Below, one piece after another: positions 47,110 through 58,889 of a DNA stretch of 64,000 nt. The position numbers were made by a program, and so were the translations under genes. Positions within the stretch are counted from its first letter, which is position 1. The number at the start of each line of letters is the position of its first letter. The notes below the pieces were generated by a model. It was not told the DNA's origin. It searched no databases and was given only the letters and a program-made list of their open reading frames with translations. Location: NCBI GenBank assembly GCA_032164295.1, contig JAJHTX010000005.1:124001-188000 (forward strand), in the 5' to 3' direction. Source of the DNA: Inonotus obliquus. Its lineage: Eukaryota; Basidiomycota; Agaricomycetes; Hymenochaetales; Hymenochaetaceae.

Positions 47110-47564
47110 ATTTAGAAACCTAGATGACGCGAAACGTTCAAGAATTGAGTGAGATACGATTTATTTTGTGTTCTGAGGTACTGGAGGGGCCGAAAATGGC
47201 AATTTGGCACGTGTTCTCATTACTTTTGCAAACAGCTGTAAATGTCGTTCATGCGTAGCTGAAAATGAACTGCATGAAGCTGTTTAGTCCAGGATCCATG
47301 ACACGAATGGCTTGCTATTTGCATTCGCGCATCACTGCCTGCGGTTAATCCTTCGTCGCGCTTTCTGGTTTGCCTCTACCCCGATTCAAAAACGGAAGGA
47401 ACTCACAAAGAAAGTCCAAGCACGTCCTAAATTGCTCTTCGCTATAATATATGGGGAGGTACTTGGTATCCAGTGACGACCTGGAAGCTCGGGCGGCTGA
47501 TTTTGGTGCATGTGCTCGCATCTTGAGGGATGTGAAGATCCTGAGTCCATATCCGCCCATCTCC

Positions 47565-48145
47565 TAGTGTTCCGACCGTATTGTATACTACGGATACGGT
47601 CGTATAGCTCCGCCTCTATACGGATACGGCCGTATAGATAAGGACGTATAACTGATCGCTCAAGGTCTCAGATGCACACGGAAGATACGACATATACGAA
47701 GACATCAAACTTCTATGATTCCAAAACGGGATAATTACCATTTTTACAAGTATACAGCTCACATCTCAATGAAAATGAAGGCCAGTACAACTGACAACGA
47801 AGTTTTGGGACATTTGGGGTGTATTAGCAGCTACATATTGATCATAGGATGGATGTGAGCAGTTACTTATTCTGCTAGAATTATTTTCTTCAGGTTTACC
47901 CCGACTTGGTAATGGCAAAATTCGTATTTCCGTAGAAGGCAATCAAATATTATCATCGAAAAACTCTACGCAAAGCTTATGTCATCTAAGTTTCCGTATA
48001 CGGAGATATGTCGTATCAGAAACTTTTGTCCTTTTTCCTCATCCTCATACTCAGACGGTCATATACATGTATATACGGCTCGTATACTTTGCTCATCCTC
48101 ATACGGTACGGCCGTATCCCGCATACGGAAGTCCGTATTCGCAAC
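47565..48145. mobile_element. hAT-type MITE, copy 2 (right end decayed)
   Basis: It starts TAGTGTTCCGACCGTAT like copy 1 and aligns with it along almost the whole length (PolyA-rich middle, 'agaaacttttgtcc' segment, CCGTAT words). It lacks the nested TTA-flanked MITE, with the uninterrupted site near 47968. The right inverted end has degenerated, and no matching 8-bp duplication of the left flank CCATCTCC was found. Confidence 0.75.
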
Positions 48146-49790
48146 GGCCGAGAAGGTCCGTCAGTGATGAAAAACCGACGTTCACAAAAGAGGGCAACAA
48201 TAGAGACATGGTACAAAAAGAGAAATGAAAAAAGACTGGAGCCTCTGAGCCTTCGCACTCAGCAAGTGTATAAAAAGTCGGATTCTGAGTAGTTTCTAAA
48301 ACCCTCCTTCCAGACTCCTTAACCTCGTTGTGCTGCGCCAACTCAGTACCGCTTTCGTAAACGATGCGGTGCCGTAGCCTCGATGAAGGGAACCAGTCAA
48401 TTCGCACTGTAGATCGGAAACATGGATCAACTGACCCGCATTTCAAATATCCTATCAAATTATCCCTGCAATATGACGGTAACAACGGCATCATTCTCAA
48501 CTATCCCCACACTCGGCACTACATTCGACAGATCACGTTGTCTGTAACATCGTCGCGCACTGACCTCAAACGACGAAGACCAGAGTGTCGGCACGAAGTG
48601 GACCGAGGATCCGAAATGACGCGAACCTGTGCATCATATACGCCGAATGATGATGCCTGGGATTCGTATAGCTTCCGCTCACCGAGATTAGGAGTGATGC
48701 CTCCCCGTGGAATGACGACGGAGCTCAGGTACAGGTTACTGTCAGCGTCGAGGACATCCGAAGTACCGCTGCTGGGCGTTATGTTGTCTAGGATGAGGAT
48801 GGTTGTCAAATGAGCTATCCATGTGCATGTATAAAGTCCGACAGCTCTTGCAGTCATCGACCTCGCGACTGAGGACGATAGATCCCGCCAATGCCAACGT
48901 GATCCAGGTATGTGAACTGCTCAGGCATTATCTCTCGGCAAGAGAGAAAGAGAGGCAAACGTCATTGCTTGCGCACTAGTACTGTTAGCAGATGGGTTGT
49001 AAGTTTGTTCCTGTTAAACATACGACGCACTGTCGACGCGAACTCTGCAACCGCAAGATAACATGTTGGCTAGTTCTGGAGAGGACGACGGCGGGATGTT
49101 TTAATATAGACGGCAGGTAAACACTTTAATGCGTGCATCACGAAGCTAGGAGTGAAGGAGTAAAGACGGGCTAAGTATTCGGCAAGTATCTTCATTACAT
49201 AATATACTACCTTGAATTGCTTATCTAATTTGTCAGAATTTTCTCATTGGCTTATTTGCAGCTAACTCTCCAGCGAAAGATGGCATGAACTAGCATCGCT
49301 CTGAAGAGCGTAAGTCTCCCTGTATCTCACTGCAGCTCCTTTTTCTTAAATAGAAACATACAGACGGTACCTCTCCAGGCTCTGTTCTACTGGCGTTTTA
49401 TTATTCTATGGTCTAACCGAATGCAAGATTTTTACGAATCGCTTTGAATCGGATTCGGATTGGAACGCCGCTACCAAAATACGATTATGAGCTCTGGTTA
49501 TTGAGGTGATTCAAACGGCGCATACTGGCGGGGTTGGAATGGCAAGGGAGATTACGAGGACCGAGGTGAGAAGAACCGGCAAGCTACCTTACGTTGAGAC
49601 CGATAAATGGTCGTATCCCATTCACTTGGTCTCCAGCAGTCCGCACAGGTGCCAGGTCCTCACGCTGTAAACCGTGAGAGATCTCGGAGAGGTTTATCGC
49701 TGATCGATCGCGGGGGTACATCTTATGTGTCCGAAGGACATGGACACATTGGTTGATGATTGACTGCTAATGTGGAGGTATGCAGGAACG
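48146..49790. other. Intergenic, no supportable gene
   Basis: Frames up to about 150 codons exist on both strands at 48099-48857, overlapping each other, but none shows motifs or convincing introns. The rest is short frames only. Confidence 0.35.
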
Positions 49791-49899
49791 GACAGGTGAC
49801 CTTAATTGGACACACAATACCCTATGTTGTAAGTCATATTGCATCATTAATTCGTTCACTCACGGACACCATCCAGGCGGCTGACTTGCTCCCAATGGT

Positions 49900-50400
49900 C
49901 CGTGGTTTAGCGAGGCGGGGGATGACTTCTATGAGGCGGCTGGCACCTTATTTCCAACACATTGACGGATTCCGTACTTACAGGGTCCCATGGCCTCGAG
50001 ATAGCAGGAACTTTGTTCCCCGCGGTTTCGCAAGTGTCGGCAGCTGTCTGCCCAGGGTGAAAGTTTCTATTGTGCAGAGGGTCACACCGTCCGGGCACGG
50101 CATGTCCTTTCCAGGACAACACCACAAACGGCTCTTGTCGTGTTTAGTTTGGATGTGTCGGTCCAGCGAGGTCTTACGCCCGTACATGTCGAACACGTCA
50201 GTTGACCGCCGGACGTGGAAGGATTGTCGTTTCTGGGTCTACCCCCGCACCTTTGCCCCAGGATGCGAACTGCGCATTCGTGTACGCATAGTTTCCCGTG
50301 CCATGGGTCACGTGGGTCTTGATATTCCAACTCCCTGTTGACCTCCTGCTAAACACCCAAACCTCGATAGTTCGGTTTTTGTTGATTTCATACATGTCAA
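49900..50400 (-). pseudogene. Zinc-finger family copy A (degenerate)
   Basis: Minus-strand fragments match the intact copy at 52.9-54.2 kb: HGTGNYAYTNAQFASWGKG, MYGRKTSLDRHIQTKH and SRLWCCPGKDMPCPDG. The first zinc ligands are lost (the C-x2-C pair is replaced), and a frameshift follows CTIETFT so that the RHLR...GWDP end is out of frame. Confidence 0.65.
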
Positions 50401-50730
50401 GCTGAGATTACAGATAAAGAGAGCGCAGACTCCAAAAGATGTGGTAACACACCTTGTAGTCTCGAAGGTTGAAAACCGAATTTTCCGAACTTTTCATGCG
50501 ACCGTCCCCCACTTACTTGAGAGAGCAGATGTCCAGTCATGTCCTGAAGGTGTAAGTTGTATTGATTTGTTCCACAGTTTCCCTTTGCCTCGCTCATGTA
50601 CACCATCCAGGACGTTGACTTGCTCCCACTGGGTTTCTTATTTATCATTGTGAAATCGAAGGTCAAACTAATGATCAACACCATTGGGAGTGATCTGTAG
50701 CTCTGGGATGGCATCAGGGATTGAATGAGA

Positions 50731-51060
50731 AGATTTACAGCAGTAGGACATCGGTCTAGGTGACATCGATCTAGGTGGATATGCGAGAGGACAACGACGA
50801 TTAAGAGGGTGGAAGGAAAGGTTCTGATTCTTACCGCGTTGGATGTCGTTTACTCTCCAACACCTCGACAGACGCCACCTTCAACGGGTCCCAACCCATG
50901 TATATGGCGGCTTGATAGCAGGGGCCGAGTTTTCCGCGCTTGAGCAGGTGTCTGTGGCAGTTATCTGGCCGGTTGAACGACTCTTTGGTACATTTCCCCA
51001 TGTTTCTTGGACATGTCATCCTTCCCAGGACAAATCCATAAGCGGCTACCGTCGTGCACG
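50731..51060. repeat. Direct repeat, unit 1 (duplicated again at 51501-51860)
   Basis: The stretch beginning agatttacagcagtaggaca recurs about 770 bp downstream, beginning agatttacaacagtaggaca, with strong similarity over roughly 320 bp. It contains the 3' half of a zinc-finger copy, so the duplication created tandem gene ends. Confidence 0.8.
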
Positions 51061-51445
51061 GATTCGATGTGCCACACCAGTGTAAACTTGTTCTTGAACG
51101 TGTCCAGACATTCCAGGCACGTCAGCCGACCGTTGGGCCATAATGATCGCTGGATCCCATCCCTGCCCCTGCCCCCGCCCATCTGTTAGCCTCCTCCTCC
51201 ATTCCCTCCGGGAGGTTCCCGAGGAGCTGAGACGCGCTGGCGTGTGGCATCGCCTGCCCCTCGAATCGACCTTGACTTATTTTAGGTGTTGCAACTTGTG
51301 CGATAGCCATATTTTTGTGACGTCTAGCGTGTTGCATCGTTGTTGGGGCAGCGTTTGCGTTTGCTTGACCCGTGTTGGGATAATGTACCCCCACACCTTC
51401 TCCGCAGGTTGCGGAATGCGCATCCATGCACGCAAAGCTTCCCAT
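50831..51445 (-). pseudogene. Zinc-finger family copy B (frameshifted)
   Basis: Three minus-strand frames in order carry the parts of one protein: MQHARRHKNMAIAQVATPKI, then LTCLECLDTFKNKFTLVWH (C-x2-C-x12-H-x4-H finger kept), then FNRPDNCHRHLLKRG and CYQAAIYMGWDPLKVASV. The frame changes between parts are not explained by introns, so this is a broken copy. Confidence 0.65.
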
Positions 51446-51500
51446 GCTATGGGTCGTATGGGTTGATTGGAGGGGTTGCTGCTGCAGGTATGCAGAGCTG

Positions 51501-51860
51501 AAGATTTACAACAGTAGGACATCGATCTAAGTGACATCAATCTAGGTGGATATGCGAGAGGACAACGACGATTAAGAGGCGGGAAGGAAAGGTTCTGATA
51601 CTTACTGCGTTGCTGACGGTTTCTCTCCAACACCTGGACAGAACCCACCTTAAACGGGTCCCAGCCCATGTACAGGGCCGCTTGATAGCAGGGAGTATGT
51701 TTCCCGCGCTTCAGTAAGTGTCGGTGGCAGTTATCCGGGATCCCGACACTCGCTGAAGCGATCCCGCCGGTTAGACGACTCTTTGGTACATGTAGTCATC
51801 TTTTTGGGGGCATGTTACGCCCTTCCCGGGACAGATCCAGAAGCGACTATATCATTTTCT
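51501..51860. repeat. Direct repeat, unit 2
   Basis: Second copy of the repeat at 50731-51060. It carries a small extra insertion (about 51750-51770) with GATCCCG-type words relative to unit 1. Confidence 0.8.
51600..51850 (-). pseudogene. Zinc-finger family 3' fragment, copy B'
   Basis: Only the end of the protein is left: NCHRHLLKRGKHTPCYQAA, then MGWDPFKVGSVQVLERNRQQ. The upstream part is replaced by the F-box sequence beginning at 51852. Confidence 0.6.
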
Positions 51861-52264
51861 CGATCTCATGCCGTGGTTCTTGGGGTTCAAAGGGACTGTA
51901 TGGATCGATACAAAGGCAAAAATTGATGGGCGAAGATTTGTTCTCTCGAGGAAGGTCAAGAACAATTCGAGAGAACTCTGACGGTTCCGTTCGATTTCAC
52001 ATTCGAGAGAACTCTGACGGTTACGTTCGATTTCACATTCGGTGAGAGTGAGGTATGACCACAACTCGCCGAATGAAAGGGTTTCACTTCGCCAACGACG
52101 ATTGACATGAGATAGACGCCGAGGTAGCGAAATCGATTCTTCGGGAGTGACATCCGAACCTGGTTCGAATAGCTCTGGAGGATAGGTTTGAATATTCCTC
52201 GCAGGATTTCAGAGGGCAAGTCATCCACGTGAACGGGTGGGCTGGACTGATGGAGGTGAGACAT
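51852..52264 (-). CDS. F-box protein, truncated
   Basis: The 137-codon interval starts MSHLHQSSPPVHVDDLPSEI and continues LRGIF, a typical fungal F-box N-terminus (substrate-receptor subunit of SCF ubiquitin ligases). A conserved F-box protein would run several hundred residues with leucine-rich repeats. Here the frame passes into two copies of a 12-residue repeat (NVKSN-TVRVLS) and ends inside zinc-finger-family sequence. It is probably a gene fragment truncated by the rearrangement at 51.85 kb. The open frame counted from the ATG at 52264 has 102 aa before its stop at about 51956. Confidence 0.5.
51965..52036. repeat. 36-bp tandem repeat, two units
   Basis: Units 51965-52000 and 52001-52036 differ by one base. 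They lie in the F-box reading frame and encode a duplicated 12-residue block. Confidence 0.9.
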
Positions 52265-52388
52265 GGTTTGGATATGATTTTTGTGTTGCTGGAGAGGTAT
52301 GGGTGATGGTTCTCAAGTAGGCGGGGAATGGGGTGGACGGGGAGAGGTACAGTGTACTTCGAGGGCCTGTGGGCGGTGTTTTAAGATC

Positions 52389-52448
52389 ACATAGCTATTC
52401 CTCCATACGATTGCAGAGCGTGTCCGTATATACGCAGTACTTGGTACG
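52389..52448. mobile_element. Possible degenerate end of the 651-bp hAT-type MITE
   Basis: The order ccatacga..gcagagcgt.tccgtatat resembles the last ~80 bp of the MITE at 29138-29788 and ends near a CCCTA, but many positions differ and no duplication is visible. Confidence 0.35.
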
Positions 52449-52888
52449 ATGCGGATCCCTAACGAGTCGTAGAAGAAATGACCTTGTGATTACATAACAC
52501 TAGAAGTACACAGTTTCCATCTTTGGCAGATCGTTCTCGATACTTGAACCCATCGCTCTGAAAATTTGCAACCCTGATTTCAGCCCATTTCAATCACTTG
52601 AAAGAACGAATAGCTTTAACCGCGTACTTTTCTTGTGTAAGTCGTGTTGCATCGTTTCACTGTTTCTTTCACTCATGGACACCATCCAGACGTCTGACTT
52701 CTTGCCACTGTGTTTCCTCTTTCTCAATGCAATGAACAGGATAGCATCGATAGCCAAGTATTCGAGGATACATTTTACAAAGTGATCTATTACTTGGGGA
52801 TAGTACAAATATGGGATTCGGTGTGTGGTTCGGCGAGGTGCAGCGGGGGACGACGTCTATGAGGGCGGGGAAGGAAAGATTTGTATTC

Positions 52889-54179
52889 CTACTCTTGTGG
52901 AGGCTGACACGGTCTTTCCAGCACCACGATGGAATCTGCCTTTAGTGGGTCCCAACCCATGCTCACAGCCCTGCGATAACAGGGACTTTCTGTCCCGCGG
53001 TTGCGCAAGTGTCGGCGGCAGCTGTCCGCCCGGGTGAAATTCTCTATTGCGCAGAGGGGAACACCGACCGGGCACGGCATGTTCTTTCCAGGACAATACC
53101 ACAAACGGGTCTTGTCGTGTACAGTTTGGATGTGACGGTCTAGAGCGGACTTACGCCCGTACATGTTTCCACATGTCGGGCACGTCCATTGACTACCGGA
53201 CTTGGAAGGATTGACGTTTCTCGATCCCCCTGCCTCTGCCTGTACTCCCTCCATCACCATCTCTACCTCCATCTCCGTCCCCGTCCCCGTCTCCGAGGGG
53301 TTCCCGAGGAGCTGAGGCGCGCCGGTATGCGGCATCACCTGCCCCTCGAAGAGACCTTGAATAAATTTTGGATTTGCAACATCTGCGATTGCCAATTGTT
53401 GTTCAAGGCTAATCTGTTGCATCGTATTTGTTTGACCCGTGTTGAGATAAGACGCACCCATACCTTCGCACCAGAATGCGAATTGCGCATCCATGTGCGC
53501 AAAGTTCCCTGTGCTATGGGCCGCACGGGTTGATTCGAAGGGTTGCCGCTGCGGGTGTGCAGAGCCAACTGGATCGTAATGGGGCATGGTTTCGCGTGTC
53601 TGCGGTTCAGGACCTGACACCGAGAATAGGTGTGGCTCCCTATTCCATGTCGAGGGATTACAGGTGTCATCGCGACCCAAGCGTTATTGCACGCTGTGTG
53701 GATCGAGGACGAATGGTGGATCGGCATAGAACGCCGTCCTCGGCAACGGATTTGGATGCGAACCCGGCTTGTACTCCTGCCAGGATACGCTGCCGTGGCC
53801 AGGGTTGGATTGAAGGTGTATGTTGGTTGCCATTTCGGAGCATCCGGTATCTAGGAGGTACTCCGAAAAGAACGACGTAGTGTAGGAGGACTGGGGACCC
53901 TCCATCCCCCCTCCATCGTTCCAGTGTCCTGACGGATGAAGCTGAGCTAGTTGAAGCTGAATTGGTCATCAGCAACTATTTGCTTTCTCACGGGAATTAT
54001 ACTTACAGATGACTCTCCACCCCAGCCGTAAGATCCTTCGAGAGGAATACTGTCTACCGATACGTCGTAGGGCCTACGCTTGTTTCGAAGGGAGAAACCG
54101 TAATTTGACTTAGTCCACTAACGGATGTGTTGAAAGTACTTACCAGTTGAATTTCGTTGAAGGTGTGATCCGCAAACAT
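52889..54179 (-). CDS. C2H2 zinc-finger protein, copy C (apparently intact)
   Basis: Read right to left, exons 54144-54179, 54007-54078, 53693-53956 and 53635 (or 53599)-52889 join in phase and give about 360-372 aa. The third intron is inferred to remove an in-frame TAA at 53684-53686; two acceptors fit. The N-terminal two thirds are polar and disordered. A finger with C-x2-C-x12-H-x4-H (WTCPTCGNMYGRKSALDRH) follows, then LWYCPGKNMPC, NFTRADSCRRHLRNRG, CYRRAVSMGWDPLKAD. The last block keeps Cys and His at fixed spacing (H-x9-C) and may be an atypical second zinc site. A DNA-binding regulator is the natural guess, but nothing shows the target. If the third intron is not real, this copy has one nonsense codon. 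Confidence 0.65.
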
Positions 54180-55570
54180 GTCGGACGACGTCGTTCGCAA
54201 TAAGAGAGGACAAGAACTTGAGTGTAGAGGAAGGAATGGTGATGAGAGGTTGTTGGGACGTCCTGGCAGAAAATCGATAGAAAGCCAAGATAGAGGAAAG
54301 AAGATTGAACACAAGTTGGCCTCAGAATGACCTCTATAACGCGCAAAGTAATCCAGTAGCCACCAATCGGACAACTGGTTCGTTGTTTTCATAGGGAGCT
54401 TGAGAATAATAAAGACTATTGGACTGTATCTAATTGACCAGTCAGTGAGTGCCCACGTACAAAGTGACTTCTGAGTTACGTTCTACGCTCCGACTGCGTG
54501 GTTGTCTTCCCCATTGATAGGCTGCGACAACATTTTTTGCATCTCTACTATTGCCATCAGTATAATCCATGTGGTCAGGCTGCCTCGCGATGGGGAGTTT
54601 AGATTGAACACGCATGGGGAGGAATGGCCGAATGTTCTGAAACTGGTTCCCTTATCAATGGGAAAACTGACCAAAAATAATTGCGAAGTAGGCCCAAAAG
54701 CAAACAGCGCATCAGAGTAACAAGCTGCGTTGTTGGATCCCAGTATGGGAGATACCAACTTGAAGCTACCCGGCTATGATGTAGAAACCTTATTCCATCT
54801 CCCTCCACGGACTTGTTCGAACCATCTTTCAGAGAAAATTACGATGTCTGCTTGAACAATCCTGCGAGGAAGCAACGTTCGATTCCCACTCTCGCCACAT
54901 GATAACTACTTCGATGTTCAAAGATTGTCACGACGTTTCCCTATACGTATGGTATGTTATGTTTTCCTTTACTTTACATCGTTCGAAATTTCATCCGACC
55001 GATCAGAGTCACCGATCATCCGATGTGGACGGAAATAAGTACAGTACCTGGATCGATCGGATCAGCAGATCCGGAAGTCACCGCGGAACTAACCTGTTCT
55101 CGCCTCCTTCGCTTGGCGAATGTCTCACTTTCATGTGGGCGTTAGTGCTGGACTGAGTCTGTGGGGGTTGTTTGAAGAAATCCGTGGTTCGTTCAATGGA
55201 GGCTGAGTGAAGATTTGAGCGACAAATACTGAGAGGGTAACGGAATCCACAGATGCAGTCTACGATACCAGTATTACTTTCATTTCAAGGGGTCCGCATG
55301 CGTCCTGGGTCCAAGGACGTGCTCTGCGAGCTGTAATTCCCCCGAGGTCCGAATGCCTGAATAGCATCTCGAAACCGACAACTAGATATCGAGAACCGGT
55401 GTGAGGGGTGGGCAGTCCATCAGACTTCAGGACGAAGGCCCATTTGAAACAGTAATCCAAGGCCTGGCGAAATTTTAAGCGATCGCATAGGGTCTCTCCC
55501 TGTATAAAAATATCACCCTACTCCACGCCTTCTCGCCTTGAAGGTGGCTGAGTAGAGGTGCATCGTCGAT

Positions 55571-55664
55571 GCTCTCCATTCCACGTACGGAATCCGGAAT
55601 CAAATGAACAGAGTCGCCGATCAAGTCAGACAATAAAATCCTTTCGAATCAAGCCGCGAAGAGG
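55571..55664. repeat. Diverged direct repeat, unit 1
   Basis: About 94 bp starting gctctccattc and ending cgaagag, similar by eye at roughly four of five positions to 56722-56814. Confidence 0.6.
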
Positions 55665-56721
55665 CATTGAACGATACTCCCATCTCAAAGACCAGTCCCA
55701 AACTATCTACTCTCTCCACCGTCTCTACCACCGCCTCTTGAGTCCAACCATTAGCGTCATCGATGTATCCGTACTTTCATCAATACTCTGTGTCTCCTAA
55801 CGGAGCTTTCCCTCGCAGAAGCAGTTTCTTCAAGTTCTATCATCGCATGTCCTGTAAGCTTGGATGCGTTTATCTTCTACCAGACCGGAAGGAAGAAGTT
55901 GACATACTCGATGAAGCACATCACCAACTTTCCGGTTAAGCTACGCCCCTTTGGACAATGGGAAACAGAATCCTCATTCCTCGTGTACAACACCATTCCA
56001 TACGGCAGACCTCCCTGGTGCCAGATTCTCCGATACAACAGCGCGCATATCCTTTCCGTCCGTCTCTGACCGTTACATCCCGGTAGGAGTATCATATGGG
56101 TTCGTACTTAAGCACAGGCCATGGACCGAACGGCGAAAACTGGCATGGCTCTCCATGCCATTCTGTCGTACGTACTCATGACCCAAGCACCCTAGTATCC
56201 CATGCGGACCGACGAAGAGACCTCACGACGGGCCTGAACGGTACGCTGCGTCCCTGGTATAGCTTGAGCATGGTCCCTTAGAGTACACGGCCCAAACAAG
56301 AAGGCATATGGACGGGGTCATACCCTTCGGCCATGTTGATGCCTCCAGTTCTGCAAAAGTTCAGCAGCCTTCCCCACCTACCAATGCGACCGTAATCATC
56401 CATACAAACGGACGCATGGTTTGCATCCTGCGTTGAAGGTCGGGATAGATTTGATCCCGACGCGGGTCAGACTTGGGCAGCTGCGGTGCTAATTCATGGA
56501 CGTGTAACAACACATCAGCCCTGACAAACATTCAGAGCGAGAGGGGAAGTAGATAGACTTATGTACCTTTAGACCTTAGGATAAGCGTCCGCCAATTTTC
56601 GTAGAATACCTGGCAGAGTCCAAGCGACATTGAGCCTTTAGTCTAACTCTAAGAAAGTCGCCCGACTCTTCGTCACTCTCCTTCGGAGCAGCTGAGCGGT
56701 AGGTTGTCTTCGGTCTTCGGT

Positions 56722-56814
56722 GCTCTCCATTCTACGGATGGATCCCGGAAGTAAATGGACCGAGTCGCCGATCAAAGCAGCCAATAGAATGCTTCCGAAT
56801 CAGGCCACGAAGAG
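56722..56814. repeat. Diverged direct repeat, unit 2
   Basis: Partner of 55571-55664, same orientation, 1.15 kb downstream. It suggests an older tandem duplication in this spacer. Confidence 0.6.
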
Positions 56815-57346
56815 TCCATCACAGTTTGAGAGACTACTGGATAGGATAGTCAGCAGCGCGCAAATTTCAATCACATGAATCGACGGGGTCTCCTCTCTCG
56901 TAAGCTGATACATACGAAGGCCAAGCCCAAAGGTCGAAGCCACATTGATGAATGATCCACCCCACCGATCCAAATGACCCAAATCTGTCTGCAAAAGCGG
57001 TGTCATCCAGCGCGTGAGCAGTAATTTATATTCCGCCGGTGGTGATAGGGGGACTCACGATTCTGAAGAGAAAATCTGATGCCCATTCGTCACAGGATTG
57101 TGGGCCACAGCGCAGTGATTTAACCGCATCGGGATGGTGATAAATGAGAACAATAGAGCTTGGCACAGAACCTGGGCCCTGACTCCTTGTTCCAACTTAG
57201 GTCTTCGTACATCAGCTTCTGCTGGACTCTGCTGGAAAATATTTAAACACCCCTACCCAACGCTCCGTCTCTCCATCAACTTGACCTCCTCTCGTCATCA
57301 GCTCTACCCTCGCGCTTTACCTCAACCACTTACATCCTGTTCAGAG

Positions 57347-58889
57347 ATGTCATACTATTACCCAGATACCTTCACACCCTTTCCCATGTTTAACGTAGGC
57401 GATGCAGGCCACGAAATGTACAACAACACGGATCAAGACCCTGCCCCCGCAGTCCCCGTTGCTGCTGGATCAACTGATAACTGGATGCAATATGTGAGCG
57501 TGTTTCCTCCATTTCAACACCGCAAAAGCAATGTAAGCTTACAGTTTCAACGTTCGACCAGAACGACGGCTACTATTACGCACCGGTTGGTAACGTACCT
57601 GTTGGTGTGATCTCATGTCAGCAACCGATGCTAGCCACAGGGCCAGAGACGAGCACGGGCTATAACATGGAATCATCTGTAAGTACTGCCTCTCCATTCT
57701 AGAGACTATTGTGATTAATGGGCCCCTTTAGTCCTCCTTCACAGGAACGATCCCTGCCTATCCCCTCGCTGAACAAGCGTACGAGGGGAACACCGTCGAC
57801 GAGGCTGCCCCGCCCAACTTACACCCATCGTCCTGGACGGGACCGCAGTGCGCCACTGCATCGGCCTTCGAACATTTCCCTCATGCCGCCACCGAAGGAT
57901 ATACCAATTGGTTCCCGTCCGTCTCGTACGGGGGCGACGATTACCGTCAGATGGAGTCGGGCATCATCCATCCATCTTATCAAGAGATGATGATGACTCC
58001 CTCCTTCTTGAGTGGGACTTGCACAAAGGCGGAGTCCCAGAAATCGCAGAGCTCGGCGTTCGGGCCTTTCGCTGACCTAGACAGCGCGTACACCGCATGT
58101 GGTCAGTCCTTTGAGTACGGCCCAGGCACACACAGCACGGCGCCTCCTTTCGAAAACCAGCCCCTGGCCCATCCGCACTATTCTTCCTACCTGTCCTATA
58201 GTCATGGCAGTCCATTTACGGATGCATCAACCTCAAGCACCGCCGAAAGTCCTGAGCCTGACGGACACGGATCGGAACCATCTCATGTTCCCCAAGATCC
58301 ACAGGCCGACATCAACCGGCTTCAACATATGAGTCTTGACTCATGTGTAAACTCGCAAATATGCGATAATCACAACAATTACCAAGAGATGCCGAAGCAC
58401 TCGTCGACACCCGCCAACGGTGTCGTTGCCGGCAGCTCTAACCATCTTTCTGGCGATCACGCCACTCCCTCTCGTGTCTCCGAGCGAGATAATTCTGGGT
58501 CAAATCCCCGAGCCCAGAACGCTGGCACCAGTACGCGAGCTTTGCGACACAGCTGCGATTGTGAAGGGTGCGACCGAACCTTCGGTAGCAGAAGCGCAAA
58601 GGCAAGGCACATGCGCGAAAGGCATTATGAGCCAAAAGTGTGGGTTTGTCCTGGGGCGAAGCTAAAATGGGAAAATCCCAAAGATCAATGCAGATGCCCC
58701 GACGAGGGGTTCAACTGTCAGAGAAACTTCCTCCGACACTTGCGTTACCGGGGGAAAGACAGCCACTGCTATAAATTAGCGGTCTGTCTGGGATGGGACC
58801 CGTCTCCAAAAAAGCGGAATTCTCTGGCGGACTACCTCCTGCCCCCCCTCCTTCCAACCTCCTCGTCTTCTCCATCGTTCCCCACCTGA
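57347..58889 (+). CDS. C2H2 zinc-finger protein, copy D (intact)
   Basis: Exons 57347-57493, 57538-57678 and 57732-58889 join in phase, giving 481 aa. A TATTTAA box lies about 105 bp before the ATG, with a CT-rich stretch between. The N-terminal ~370 residues are polar and rich in Ser, Pro, Tyr and His. Then comes the finger C-x2-C-x12-H-x4-H (CEGCDRTFGSRSAKARHMRE), VWVCPGAKLKWENP, CRCPDEGFNCQRNFLRHLR, and CYKLAVCLGWDPSPKKR with a short basic tail. Order and spacing are as in copy C on the other strand. The function is probably nucleic-acid binding, by inference from the finger alone. The first intron acceptor (gtaag at 57533-57537) is chosen because the nearer cag gives an immediate stop. 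Confidence 0.7.

Larger units (their letters stand above)
46154..47241. repeat. Foldback element: ~415-bp near-perfect inverted repeat
   Basis: The left arm 46154-46568 and right arm 46826-47241 are reverse complements with only about three differences found by eye (two substitutions and one extra G), around a 257-bp spacer. Each arm carries the same 78-codon ATG-started frame pointing to the outside. No flanking target duplication could be identified. The near identity means recent formation or ongoing gene conversion. A transcript across it would form a long double-stranded hairpin. Confidence 0.9.
54180..57346. other. Spacer between the two oppositely oriented zinc-finger blocks
   Basis: About 3.2 kb with short frames only, such as 54483-54758 (-) and 54899-55156 (+). 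A TATAAAAATATC box lies near 55502. Two diverged direct repeats are annotated separately. No gene could be supported. Confidence 0.4.
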
